Assembly: GCA_036927565.1 (NCBI GenBank)
Contig: JAYESD010000001.1
Span: 71,133,751 to 71,197,750 of the forward strand
Source of the DNA: Tuctoria greenei
Lineage: Eukaryota > Streptophyta > Magnoliopsida > Poales > Poaceae
Length of the DNA: 64,000 nt
Direction of reading: 5' to 3'
Shown here: piece by piece, positions 32,990 through 45,132 of the stretch
Layout: each line of letters starts with the position of its first letter
Numbering within the stretch: position 1 is the stretch's first letter
Program-made: the position numbers and the translations under genes
The notes under the pieces: model-generated
Seen by the model: only the letters and a program-made list of their open reading frames with translations
Database searches by the model: none
Told to the model about the DNA's origin: nothing

Positions 32990-33400
32990 ACCGCAGGGGA
33001 GAAGTCGAAGATGTACCCCAGGCGACAGTGGCGGAGGCTGATGCTCCAGCACCGACGATGCCAGAAGTTCCGGCCTTTGAGCCAGTAGTCTTCAAAGCCC
33101 TGGCCACTGAGCCAGAGGTAATTGAATCCCCGACAATTGAGCCGGAAATCACTGAAGCTCCGGCCCTTGTGCCAGAAGTGGTTAAATGTTCGGCGGTTGA
33201 GCCGGATACGCCTAAATCTCCGATCGTTGAACCGAAAGAAGCTGTCATGCCAGAGACTGAGCCAGCGGCGGTAGAGGCCCCATATGAAGCCCCTGCTGTT
33301 GCTCCGGAGGTAGCCGAACCAGAGCTAGAGCTGCCTGAAGAGGTGGCGGCAACTCCTCCGCCTTTGGAGCTAGTTACTGAAAGCCTAGAGGCAGTACCTT
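32990..33400 (+). repeat. Degenerate Pro-Glu-Ala peptide repeats
   Basis: About ten degenerate copies of a 30-45 nt unit encode patterns like EPEVIESP and EPEITEAP. Confidence 0.75.
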
Positions 33401-33456
33401 TAGCTTCTGCTCCGGTAGTGGGAGTTCCCCTAGTGGGTTTCTCTTTACATGAATGA

Positions 33457-36330
33457 GACACCAAGAAATAAGATTGCCACAAAAAATATGGCATATCCGC
33501 CAGTGCTTCGATGATCATCAGGATTCCAAGCCCAATCAGCATCTGAGAAGGCACTAAGCAATGAAGAGTCAGACTTGGTGAAGCATAATCCCATATCGAT
33601 AGTTTCATGAAGATATCTTAAAATCCTTTTGACCGCCGCCCAATATACAGTAGTTGGAGTTGATAGATTGGCAGACTCTGTTAATACAGAAAGAAATATC
33701 AGGCCTTGTTAATGATAGATATTGGAGGGCACCAACAACACTTTGATACCTTTTAGTATCTTTAGACGAGAGCTTTTCACCCATATCTAGTCCCAACTTC
33801 TCAGTAGGAACCATAGGAGTGGAAACACCTTTAGAGGTGAGCATATTAGTTCGGGATAATAAGTACTGTATGTATTTGTGTTGTGTAAGAATGAGCCCAT
33901 GAGAGGAATGACATACTTCAATCCCAAGAAAATAGCTGAGTCCACCAACATCTTTTACTACAAAATTAGCTTTAAGTTGTGTAAGAAGTCTCTCAGTAGC
34001 CACAGAAGACGAGTTGATTATAATAATATCATCAACATATATAAGAATATATATGTGAATATCAGCCTTGTTAAAAATAAAAAGAGAGACGTCTACCTTT
34101 GAGGTTGTAAATCCTAACTCCAAGAGTTTGGAGCTAAGGCGAGAAAATCAGACACGTGGTGCTTGTTTGAGGCCATAAAGAGATTTATCCAACTTGCAAA
34201 GATAATTGGGATGTTGAAAATCCACAAATCTAGGAGGTTGTTTCATACAAACATCTTCATATAGAAGATCATGTAGAAAAGCATTTTGCATATCTATTTG
34301 TCGAATAGCCCAACCTCGAGAAACAACAAGAGACAATAAAAGTCGAATAGTAGTTGGTTTAAAAACTGGATTGAAAGTATCATCATAATCAATTTCATAT
34401 TGTTTTTTTGAAACCTTTAGCAACCAGACGTGCTTTGTAGCGGTCAATGGACTCATCTGGCTTTTGCTTTAGCTTGAAGACCCATTTGCAGTTAATGACA
34501 TTAATACCAGTACGAGGAGGTACTAAGTGCCATGTTTTATTTTTAAGCAGTGCCTGAAATTCATCATTCATGGCTTGATGCCACATGTGACGCTTCATAG
34601 CAGCAACATGAGAAGTAGGCTCAGAAGTAGAAGAATGTACCACAGAATATGTGATTGTACCATCTGTACGTACCTTTGGACGCCTAATATTATTTTGTAG
34701 GTGTGTACGGTACAGATGGACGAAGGGTGCGTCAGCCTCGACACCTGATTGGGCCTCAATATTAGAAAGCGCATCCCGATTCACACTATTAACTGGCAGG
34801 CAATCAACAGGTATGGTAGGTGCTCCCAATTTTGAATCATGCGACATGTGTGCTATAGGTAATGACGGCATATCCGGGGCAAATCTCTGAGATGGAGATT
34901 CCTGATTATCTGCATCCAAAGATTTAGCTGGCATAGATGCATGTATATGATCATTTTCCAAATTAGTACTGTTGTTTTCCAAATGCAACATGCGCAAATC
35001 AATATTACTATGTGTTGGTTCCAAATTTTGGAAAGGATGGGGTTGGAGTTCTTGTGAAAGGAAAAATATTCTCATAAAAAATAACGTCTCTGGAGATATA
35101 GACACGACCAGAATCATTGTTAAAACATTTATACCCTTTATGTAAAGAGTTGTAGCCTAGAAAAACACATTCCTTGGATCGAAAAGAGAGCTTCTATTTG
35201 TTATAAGGACGAAGATGAGGTCAACAAGCACACCCAAAAGCTTTTAATAGTGAGTAATCGGGTGGTGTACCTAATAGACGCTCCAAAGGGCATTTGTCAT
35301 CAATAACTCGAGTAGGAAGACGATTGATGATGTATGTGGCTGTAAGGAAAGCTTCATCCCAAAATTTAAGGGGCATGCCTGCATGAGCTAAGAGAGCAAG
35401 ACCGATTTCAACAATATGACGGTGTTTGCATTCAGCAGAACCGTTTTGGTGATGTGCATGAGGACATGAAAGATGGTGAGATATGCCAAGAGAACAAAAA
35501 ATGTGTTGTGAATTTTCTAGTATTCTCCACCTCAATCAGGTTGAACACACTTAATTTTAGCATCATGGAGACGCTCAACATGCGCTTGGAACTATAAAAA
35601 TATACAAGGAGCATCAGTACGATCATGCATTAAATAGATCCAAGAAAATTTACTAAAATCATTAATAAAGTTGATGTAATACTTAAAACTGTCAACAAAT
35701 TGGGGTGTAGGTCCCCAGACATCAGAGAAAATGAGTTCCAAGGGTGATGTAGACCGATGAATAAAACTTGTGTATGGTAATTGATGACTCTTAGCTAGTC
35801 TCCATGCATTACAAACCGGCAAATATAACTCTCTAGGACATGAAATATTATTGAGATGCAAAATTGACCGAACTACTTGGGACGAAGGATGACCAAGTCG
35901 GGCATGCCATTGGACTTGACTAGTAGAATTGCTCGCTAAGTCGTGCTTGAGGGCAGCGACATCGGATGACTTGATAGGATAGAGGACAGACTCACATCAC
36001 CCTTCCAGAAGACTTTTCCTCGATGTTCCATCCTTAATAGAAAAATGCCATGGATGGAATTCAAAGAAGATATTATAATCACGAGAAAATTATGAACAAA
36101 AAGAATATGTTTGGAAATTTTAGGCACATGCAAAATATTGCGCTATGCAAGAGGGCGAGCAACAATATTAATTGAAGAATGACCAACATGCATAATTTGC
36201 AAACCTACTCCATTGCCTACCTGCACTTGTTCGCCTCCATGATAGCATTCATGGACAGCAAGGCGATCGAGAACACTTGTAATATGATCGGTGGTGCCCG
36301 TGTCACTGTACCAGTTGGGGGTGATCTTGT
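33457..36330 (-). pseudogene. pol: Pol of copia element D (protease, integrase, RT, partial RNase H), degenerate
   Basis: In minus-strand order: protease SDTGTTDHIT (about 36280-36305); a Cys-containing pre-integrase region; integrase with IFSDVWGP (about 35750) and HQNGSAECKHRH (about 35430); RT with MQNAFLHDLLYE (about 34270), LYGLKQAPRV and LIYVDDIIII (about 34030); and RNase H start NPDDHRSTGGYAIFF near 33500. Homology ends just after NLISWC at about 33457, so the rest of RNase H and the 3' LTR are gone. Multiple stops and frameshifts separate the pieces (open parts 33605-34123, 34148-34456, 34395-35117, 35221-35535, 35592-35861). INT before RT makes it copia; the short LTR and UBN2-like Gag suggest the Ale/Retrofit lineage (tentative). 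Confidence 0.88.
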
Positions 36331-37215
36331 ACGAGTTTGTAGATGCCAAGGCTGCCGAGGGGGCTTCATCCTGGTACGTGTTGTCCATCCTATACCAACA
36401 CCTGATGGCGGTGTGGCCGAGCTTGTTGTAGATCTGACATTGAGGACGAGGGCCATTGTCGCGAAGATCAACGTGCGACGGGGTGCCACCACGAGACCGA
36501 CTGCCACGGCCACGGTCACCACTACCGCGACCACGGGATGTACTGCCACACCCCACATAATTCACGGACGCACCATGGTTTAGCTGTAGTTCCGCCAGGT
36601 GCTGGAGCTATCGGGCTTCGAATGCGACCAAGTGCGCAAAAACGTCATCGAGGGAGAGTGCCTCAGCCTTTGTTGTCATGAAGGTGACGAAGGGGTTGTA
36701 TTCAGCTGGAAGACCCGCAAGGAGATAGGCGAGATCCTCCTCATCACGGAGGGGAGCATCAGCGGCAGCAAGCTCGGTGGCAAGCCCCGTGATCTTGTGG
36801 AAGAAGTCAACGGCAAAAAAATTGTGTTTCTTCGATGTAGCGAGTTCCATACGGATTTGCAACGTGCGCGCTTTCGTAGACGAGGCGAACTTCTTCTGGA
36901 GGGAGTCCCAGACCTCCTTTGAAGACGTGGCATTGACGACATCTCGAAGAACTTCTTCGGTCATCGACGATAGAAGACCACTCAATAGTTGTTGATCTTG
37001 ATCATACCAGCGTTTGTACGCCGGATTGGGGACCTGTTCAGCACCCGGGGCCATCGATGCAGCAACCTTCTTCTCAGGTGTGGCGTGGGTGCCATCTAGG
37101 TACCCGATCAGCATTGAGCTCGGGAGATACGATAGGAGATGAGCGTGCTATAGGAGGAAGTTGGATTTCGTCAAACGAATGGTGACAACTTGGTGAATAG
37201 GGATCGAGGCCATTG
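36331..37215 (-). pseudogene. gag: Gag of copia element D, degenerate
   Basis: The minus-strand ATG at 37215 begins MASIPIHQVVTIRLTKSNFL, a typical copia Gag start. A TAG follows about 20 codons in, beside a second G-to-A-like change. The downstream frame (36608-37114) has SGLLSSMTEEVLRDVV and VWDSLQKKFAS, matching a UBN2-type Gag domain. The zinc knuckle at about 36400-36440 reads CQIYNKLGHTAIRC, with the second Cys changed to Tyr, so metal binding would be lost. An Arg/Gly-rich stretch precedes the knuckle. Confidence 0.85.
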
Positions 37216-37298
37216 TGGTGTTCTGGGCGCCCGACAAGATAGAGGAGGAGGAAGTGGTGGAGGAGGAAGAAAAATTTGTGGTTATGATTTAGAACTTT

Positions 37299-37311
37299 GG
37301 CTCTGTTAACA
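37299..37311 (-). other. Primer-binding site of element D (tRNA-Met type, mutated)
   Basis: The minus strand reads TGTTAACAGAGCC directly after the LTR, close to TGGTATCAGAGCC. Confidence 0.6.
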
Positions 37312-37618
37312 TGATAGATTATATGGCGCTGAATGACCACTATGGGTCATGATCTCTTATATTTATAGAAAAATATATATATGGTATGTTACATGTGTTT
37401 CAAGAATAGATGATTCTTATCTATTTATAAATATAGACTACTATGTATAACATATTCTCTACCAAATATACTACTATAATGCATATGGTAATCTATCTAA
37501 CATACTAAATATACTCTCGACATATATGGTAGCTAATATATCATGTCAAGTATACTTCTAACATATATTGCAGTCAATATAGCATACTAAATATTGATAT
37601 GAGCTTCCATGTATAACA
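37312..37618 (-). repeat. 5' LTR of element D
   Basis: A 307-bp AT-rich LTR on the minus strand, TGTTATACATGG at 37618 to AATCTATCA at 37312. A run of AAATATATATATGG and repeated ATACTAAATAT motifs gives it weak internal repetition. No partner LTR in the window. Confidence 0.7.
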
Positions 37619-38270
37619 GTTGCCTCTGTCCATTTTGGGGATGGCACCATCATCGTCATCTGTGGCTGTGGGACGATGGCCTTCGTCACTAAGCAGGGTC
37701 ACCATCATGCTTTGACATACGTCTACCACATCCCTTTTGGTTGCAGAACAACATTCTGTGCATTGGGCAACTTGATAAGATCGGTTGTCACGTCCTCATT
37801 GAGGATGGTGTGGTGCGTGTCTGGGATTATCAACAGTAACTTCTTGCAAAGGTGAATCGATCACACAATCATTTGTACACCCTTCCACTTACACTCGTGC
37901 AACCAGTGTGTATGAAAGGCCAGCCTTGTTGATGACTCATGGCGCTGGCATGCTTGATACGGGCACGTCAACTTCAAGGCGCTCCAGCTGCTCGCACGAA
38001 AACCATCGACCATGCTGAAAAGCTTTGTAAAGCATGCCTTGACAGCAAGCAACACCGGGCCTCCTTCCCGCAGCAGGTGTTATACCGGGTGACGGAGCCA
38101 CTTGAGCTCGTCCAAGGTGATCTGTGTGGTGCCATCAAGGTGGCCACACCTACACGCAAGAATTATTTTCTTCTGCGCATGGATGATATGTCGCGGTACA
38201 TGTGGCTCATGCTGCTCAGCTGCTGGGCAAACAACAGGCTACGCACGCTGCAAAAAATCATGGTGCTGAG
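37619..38270 (+). pseudogene. pol: Copia element E fragment: protease-to-integrase region
   Basis: Pieces in shifted frames read GDGTIIVI and TMAFVTKQG (after the protease), then VDDSWRWHA and YGHVNFKALQLLA (pre-integrase HHCC region), and an open frame 37939-38298 with CKACLDSKQHRASFPQQ, EPLELVQGDLCG and RMDDMSRYMW (integrase start with the first Asp). It is truncated on the left by the LTR of element D and on the right, at 38270, by the giant LTR. It is probably the oldest layer here and the target of both neighbours. Confidence 0.8.
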
Positions 38271-38807
38271 TGTGAGGACTAGAGTCCCGACATTATAAAA
38301 ATCATATTAGGTGGTGTCGTACGATGCAACACCCAACAGCACACATGAAAGGACATAGTAAAGATACAAAGTTTTTTATTTTACAATAAGATATTATTTA
38401 CAATATAGTGTACAACAGCGGTACATACGCAGCGGAAAGTACATTACTTACATTCTCAACCTATCTACGCAAAAGAGAAGTCGTTCATGCTCGCGAATAC
38501 TTCTCACTAGCAATACGAAGATCAGTAGGCAGCGGCGTGGTGTCATGTGAGAGATACATCTCGACAACTCGAGATCTCACGGACAACCTATAACAGCAAT
38601 AATATAACAAAACCTGCAAAACCACATATAAAGCAACCGTGAGCATGAAGGCTCAGCAGACTTAACAGTCTCACCTAAACATGGAACTCTACATGCTTGA
38701 GACTTCTAATACAGAAAGACTGAATTTGCATAAATGACCCGCCTATTAGTAAATCTTTAGCTCAGTTTTAAGGTAGCAAATGACATTCTCTGAGCATAGC
38801 ACATCAC

Positions 38808-38838
38808 GGACTACACAATCAGACAAGAAGCGTTTCAT
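38808..38838 (-). other. Conserved AATAAA-associated motif, copy 2 giant LTR
   Basis: Unchanged relative to 486-516, and 33 bp 3' of the AATAAA at 38871-38876 in element orientation. Confidence 0.7.
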
Positions 38839-41800
38839 CCCCGATGTTACATGCTCAAAGCTGCATAAGCTTTATTCAAGTTAAATGTTTAGTAAATGTA
38901 AACTTAATTGTGCTATTTCTAATCCATACAAGTTGCAATACAGTAATAATTATGGCAGCAGATTCATAATATTCCAACTACTCTTCATTACTATGTCACG
39001 AAGCAGCGAACAAGTATGCTCAATCCATAACCGTGAGCCACGGTGATTCGAATCAATAACACTTGGATAGCACGACACATACACCCATACTTGGAGCTGA
39101 GAAGGAACGCTCCACTGATGTTGTATGCAGCAATCTTTCAATCGACACCTATATGCCATGCCGGTCCCACCGCTACGAGAAGAAGGCCCCCATAGGGAGC
39201 GTGACTGTGCCCGCTGGCAGGTTTACACCTTGCTGCCCTGAATCCAAACCTATAGGCGGTGGGTTATGTCTCGACGCTAAGGTGAACAAGTTACATCGGT
39301 TTCCTGGATCCCATATATCCAGTATGCCTCTGGTACAGTTCAAACTTGTCCACATGAGCCGCATACGGATCGGTCCTCAATCGACACAGGCAGGGCTACG
39401 CACCCGAGAGCATGTCCCGTTGCACCCTAATCCTTGCCCGGTCTCATATTCAGTTTCAAAAATCATTATTTATAATAACCAATCCCGTGTGATGATCTCA
39501 CTATCTCGCGAGTGGATTCCAACCACTCGACTTCTACTGGACTCTCTACAACAATAGCATGACAAATCTACACGTTGAGCTATAAACTACCCATATACAC
39601 TCCATGGGATTGTGGGTCATGAATGAGGAGTGTCAATCACAAATAGACCTAATGCACAATTCATATATTGGTCATCATAGTGATAAAAGCAAAACTTTAG
39701 AAACGCCTTAAATGCAAACTGGGGCTTGACTTAGGTTGCATCAATGTAAATGTCAAGAAGTCGCTGTCTTTATCTTCCTCTGGAGAATCCGCCATGGCAG
39801 CACCGATATGGAAATCTTCGCCTCCAAGCTGGGCTTCTTATCGATCGCTTTTGTCGTGTTCCCTAATGATATAAATATGCACATAAGTAAATGAAATGTA
39901 GTAACTTAGGAAGTGAATGTGTTTACAAATTGAGCAGCACTAAACTCAGATAGAAATGGACAGGTCTGCCTCTGTTGTTTGCAGAAGTAGAGGAAGAAAT
40001 CAAAGTGGAAGATAGCAAGGTTGTAGAATGAATGGAAGCATTCATCATGAACATATAGTTTAGGAAAAAGGACCATGTTATGAATGACAAGAGGAAAACA
40101 CCCTGTTGTACAAGGTGTACTAGAAGGTCTCTGCTGTGTACAGAAAACAACATAGGAGAATCCAAATGGAAACTTAATAGACTGGTTTATGAAGTGAAAT
40201 GTGCTATGTGATGGACATATTGCAATCAACATCGAATTGTTCTAGTTAAACAGGTCCAATGGGTCTGGTACTTTTTCGGTGGTCAATGGGTACTATGAGT
40301 GGAGTTCTGGCCAAGATTGAGCTATGTTCATGGAAGCCTCTGTTCTCTAAAATTCTCCTAAGCTAAATCCTTTCCAGAATTTTCATGCAAAATCTGTAAC
40401 TCTAACATAGGGCAAAGTAGGTTTCCTGTTTATAGGAAGTCAAGAGTGATACAACAAAATTGGTTTCATAATTTTATAATCATTCTACTATCAGATATTG
40501 ATTTTAGAAGTTTAGACAATATTATGAAAATGTTTCTGGACATTTTGACATTTTTTTTTTGTACATACAGTTTAGGAACTTAATTTGACCATGCAAATCA
40601 ACTCAAATGGATCTCAAATTTTTACTGGACCTTAAAGGATTTAAATCGTGGAGTCTGACCAAATTTGGGATTTTTTCAATAAATATGTCATCTGATATTA
40701 ATTCTGAAGTATGTTTTCTTTATGGAATTGTTGAGGAAATATTTTTGCACTTTCATACTGATTTAATTGAAGAACTGCAAAGTAGAGATCGTTGGAGTCT
40801 AAAAAAATTTATTTGAGATTTTTTGGCCAAAGATACAGGGAGATATCAATTTTCTAAACTGGAATAGAATCTGAGAATATTTTTCACTTGGAAATTTGAT
40901 TAAACAGGGCTGGGCCCACGTGATTTAAAAGGTCCAATGAGGTGGAAGCGACATGGAGGTCACAGGGTTGTGCTGTGTGGACGCATAGGATGAAGTGGCC
41001 GCAGCTGATCCGGGGATGGGGATAGGTGTCTGACAGGCTGGCCCCACTTTGGGTCGTCTTCAACCCTCGGCCAAGGGCCGAGTGGCGGCGCTCCCCAACG
41101 AGGCACGGCGGTGCACCGCCGGAGGGCTGTTCCCAAGGATCGCCTGAGCTGAAACTCGCCTCTAGGGCGTAGGCGGAACCGCGCAACACAATGGTGGGGT
41201 CGGGGGTCGCGGAGAGGGCCGGAGATAGGCTTTCAACGGCGGCGGCTCTAGGGTTTCGGTGATGTCGGTTGCCCCCTATGGTACCTTATTCTGCATGTAA
41301 CTTGCACAAAAAACTTCGTAAAGATCTAGGGAGCATGCAGGATGGTTCAAAGGTGGGTGAAAGGCGATGGAATAGTTGGTCGACGGTGGACTGACGGGTT
41401 AAAGCCGGCAGCTAGGAAATTCATGATTCCGGCTTGATTTCTCGATAGAATTCAATTATTGCTCGACGATGGGGTGCGCAATGCTTCGTAGGGGATAATA
41501 TATAATTACAAGAAACGATTATCAGGCGTGTGCAAAGAATTGGAGGGAAACTGGGCTCGGCCCCTATGAGCTCGCCGGAGATAAACCGGGAAATACTCTA
41601 GCTACGATGCAGAAAATAATGAACCGCAAGGATGAGAGCTGAACATGGACCCTGGCGCACCTTTTTGCAAAAGGAAGATGGATGAAACAGGCTTGCAGCA
41701 CCGGGATGTCGGTGAACCAACGGCGGCAGCAAGAACAGGGTTCACGGCCAGCGCGGAAACGACGACTTGATCCGTCGAGCAGCTTGAACTGGCCCGGAAT

Positions 41801-42740
41801 AAGTTCAAAGGGTTGCACAACATAATAGAGGAGCTGAAAACAGGAAGAGATTTGATCAAAACACTGAGAGAAAGGAGCACAACACACTGCCATCGGTTTA
41901 TATCGGCCAGAAACAAAAAAAGACAATGGCGGCTAGGTTTTTAGCTCCGGAGAGAAAACCACCGTGTTGTGCTTCGATGACTCGAGGAGGAACCGGCGCA
42001 TCCTTCTGCAGACTTGGTTGCGCGAGGAGGTGATGGAGGGAGCTGAGCGGTGGTGGGGCTTGGGTAGTGGCAACCATGGGGAGAAGAGAGACAGGAGAGA
42101 GCATTCTGTTGCTGGGAAAGAGGAAAGAGGAACTCGCAAACAGAGGATCAGAACAAGTGATGCCTTGCTGGATTCAACTGAGAGGAAGGCAAGCAAGCAG
42201 GCAAGCAGGTGGTGGCACATGCATGGCCGTGCGTGGCACTCAGGCAAAGAAAACAGAGGGGATAGGCTCTGTTTGGGCAGTGAGCAAATGGCATGTGGGT
42301 CCCACATTTTTTCCTTCTCATCCTTTCTCCTCCAATCAAAATTCAACTGGTAACTGAGCTCCATAAGAGATTAAAATTGGCAGGATAGCTAACTAATGAT
42401 GGTAAACATATTGGGGAACATATATTTTTTTTGAATAACTTGAGCATGGGATTTGGATTTAAATTTGAATCCTCTCTTGGATGTTGACTTAATTGAAAAT
42501 ACTTGGACTTGCTTCATAATTTGTCCACTTGGTAGTTCAGCTCACTTGATAAGAAAAGTTCACTGGTGGCTTCAGATCTTCTATTTAGGTTGATTCAAAG
42601 TTTGAAATTAAATTCGTTATGAAGTTCCACTCGATGGATTGATTTTTGTTTATTACCCTCACATGAGTCTCATACCATATTTTCTCTTCTTTTTCTATTC
42701 TTTGTTTCTTGAGCTGAAATTAACACTAGGGTCTTTAGGA

Positions 42741-42741
<1 letters not shown>

Positions 42742-42809
<68 letters not shown>

Positions 42810-42818
42810 CACACACAC
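42742..42818. repeat. AT microsatellite plus AC run, copy 2
   Basis: TA tract of 58 bp then G and an 18-bp AC run; copy 1 has 76 and 14 bp. Confidence 0.97.
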
Positions 42819-42929
42819 CCTCATCTATCAGTTACCCTGGTTCATGTGAGTTGAAAATTCTATTTAAACTTAAATAAATTTTAAGTTCATATTTTTGCTT
42901 CATGTGCTTTTCAAAAGTGGGCTATTACA

Positions 42930-45132
42930 ACACTTCCCCCTTAAAGGAATCTCGTCGTCTTGAGATTCAAGTGAAAGGATTAACGGAACGAGTAGGGACT
43001 GATTGGTAAAAGAGAGTTGTCAACTAAGAGAAGATGACAACTACTTGGAAAGATTGGCCTTGAGAATGTCCTTGGTGCCATGCAGCGTCTTCCACAGAGT
43101 TTCTACTTGGGTGCAGTTTGTACAAGCATCATGTCTGATATTAGTAACTTGAGTGTCTTTGTTGGTGTCTTGGATGAAGTGCTCATTGTGATGATATCAC
43201 TTCATAAAGCTTTTGTGTCTCTCATTGAACTTCTATTACATGCTCTTATACTGATATGATATCTTGTATTGCCCTAATCTTGACTTGAAGAACTAACACT
43301 TACTCTTCACCTCTTATGATCACCTTGATCTCTTCAAACTAATCTTGCAATTGCTTCTTGTTTGCTTGCTTTGTTTTGTACAAGTGCTTACAATCTTAAC
43401 GTGGTACTTCCCAGACATGAATCAAGGTGGTTTGCAAGATTAACAACGAAGTAATCTCGTCTGGAGTTTAGTCAACAATAGGATCCTTTTGCTGGGACAT
43501 AAGAGTAGTAGAAATTTTAGTGCTCTTACGTGGTCAAAACAGAAAAGTTGATAACTATATGGCAACTACAAGGCTTTTGAATATGTCTACGTCACCATAT
43601 AATAGGAGTCAAGGATGGAAACTCTTTGCAGTGGTATATGGGAATTTAATATTCAGTTCCTCATATGTTTTTCAAACAGCAAACACTCAAATATATGGTA
43701 AACACAAGGTTTTTGATGTATCAATGTCACCATATATCAAATCAAGAATTCAGATCAAGTTGAAGGAGCTTCCCGAGGTTAACAGTCAAATGGTACCCTC
43801 ACGAGTAAAAAACTTCAAAGATTTCATGAGGTTGATCATTAAGCTGATGATCTCACCATGGAGGACGGTGGAGTTTCAATAGTCTAGGTACTCGAACCTG
43901 AACAAGTCACGGATTAAGGTTCGAGCCTATCTCAACCACAAGAACGGTTGACCAATCGATTACTCTTGTATTACTCAAAGAGAAAGAATCAACGGGGTAC
44001 GGTATAATACAAGAGTTGTCAAGAGGTCAAACGGTTTAGGCGACTTACAAATTTAAATCGAGATACACATTCTTGCTCAAAATTTTAGTATTAGTCATGC
44101 ATCATATAGTTTTTATTTCATTAGCAATTGTGCTTCATGATGCATCACATGGTTTACGGTGCAATGCATATTCACATGGTATGGTGCAAACGGTGCATAT
44201 GTATGGTGCACAATGATGCATATGTATGATGCATACAAGGTTGTTGCACAAGAGGGGTTGTGCAATTATGAAAGTCTTGCAATATGTATGGTGCATCATC
44301 TTTTATAGTTTTAGCAAGAACGAGTAAAACCACTCACAATAATAAAGAATTTCTCTTGAGTTGCAAGGCTTGAATACCGTGGTCATGAAAGGCTCTCAAT
44401 AAGGAATGTTACTTTCATGACTCGAACACGATCAAGGAATTCATAACAAGAATATCGACAAGGAACGTGGAAAATTCACTACACTATCTTAACCCTTGCG
44501 AAACTTGCACGTATTCTACTCACTTCTCTCTATCGCCACCTAAGTCTCTACTGCTCCTGCTGAACCACGAAATTTTTTGTACAAGAGAAATCAACTAAGT
44601 CACCACAATAATCTAATATCACTAAACTTAGAGTCGAGGATACTAGAGCTGTCCTTAATAGTGCTTCACCTAATCTTCACTTTGATGATATAGTGGTTAT
44701 CGATATCTTCCTAGATAGCTCCAACGGAGTTGAAGTTACACTTCCTCTATGATGAGTTAACCTTGTACTTGGAGCTGGATTCTTCGAGGATGTAATCCCA
44801 TTTGATCATCTCGTGGTTGACACGGTCGGTACTGTTACACTTGAGTTATTTTGAGCACACTCCTCCCCCCTTAAGTTTCGAGCTAGGAGATCGAGAAACT
44901 TATTCCATAAAATCCTCACAGGGAGGTGTTGTGAAACCCTAGTGTGAAACCAAAATTTTAATTAATTTAGCAATTTCAAAACTGGTCATGTTGACTACTC
45001 TATGTCCAGATTGACCCGTCTGCAGTTAATCAAGATTTTGAGCCGGCTAACAGAAGAATCAAATCTGGAGGTGAATAACAAGTTGTAGTTAACTTCATGA
45101 CCTTTCTAGAAAGTATTGGTGTGCCTTCAAAT
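42930..45132 (-). mobile_element. Internal sequence of the giant-LTR element, copy 2
   Basis: Polypurine tract at 42930-42947, then noncoding sequence up to the LTR of element A, collinear with 4620-6823. Confidence 0.6.

Larger units (their letters stand above)
31334..33456 (+). pseudogene. Antisense accessory ORF of gypsy element F ('putative gypsy-type transposon' family), with intron
   Basis: It lies on the strand opposite to element F, as described for accessory antisense ORFs of several plant gypsy elements. The ATG at 31334 begins MMELGLPKSRLKSDDDL. The conserved core HFCEMWVGIPPCVELFRTFF and FYYFVKRKN (31610-31760) fits the putative gypsy-type transposon domain (Pfam PF04195, from memory). 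TAG stops fall at 31832 and 31880, and the frame reopens through a Ser/Pro/Arg-rich region to 32632. After a frame change and an in-frame TAG near 32683, a short piece FRGDWGGGIPR leads into a GT-AG intron (32727-32804), then VSKKGSGTS and, after TAA at 32944, a Pro/Glu/Ala repeat region (32977-33456). It is cut by copia D at about 33457. The function of the family is unknown. Confidence 0.6.
38271..42929 (-). mobile_element. Giant LTR, complete, copy 2
   Basis: A 4,659-bp LTR with both ends visible: CCTCACA at 38271 and TGTAATAGCCC at 42929 (minus strand). The left flank is copia E; the right flank is the polypurine tract and internal region. TATA candidate at 41897-41902, AATAAA at 38871-38876, conserved motif at 38808-38838. 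It differs from copy 1 by scattered transitions and the microsatellite length. Confidence 0.85.

Noticed and set aside
32898..33608. 236-codon minus-strand frame spanning the accessory ORF tail and copia D
   Set aside because: Most of it is the antisense of the Pro/Glu/Ala repeats. Only the first part touches copia D, in a shifted frame, so the fusion is accidental.
1..42929. The two giant LTRs as the 5' and 3' LTRs of a single element
   Set aside because: Both are followed on the right by the same polypurine tract and internal sequence, so both are 3' LTRs in tandem copies rather than a pair flanking one element.
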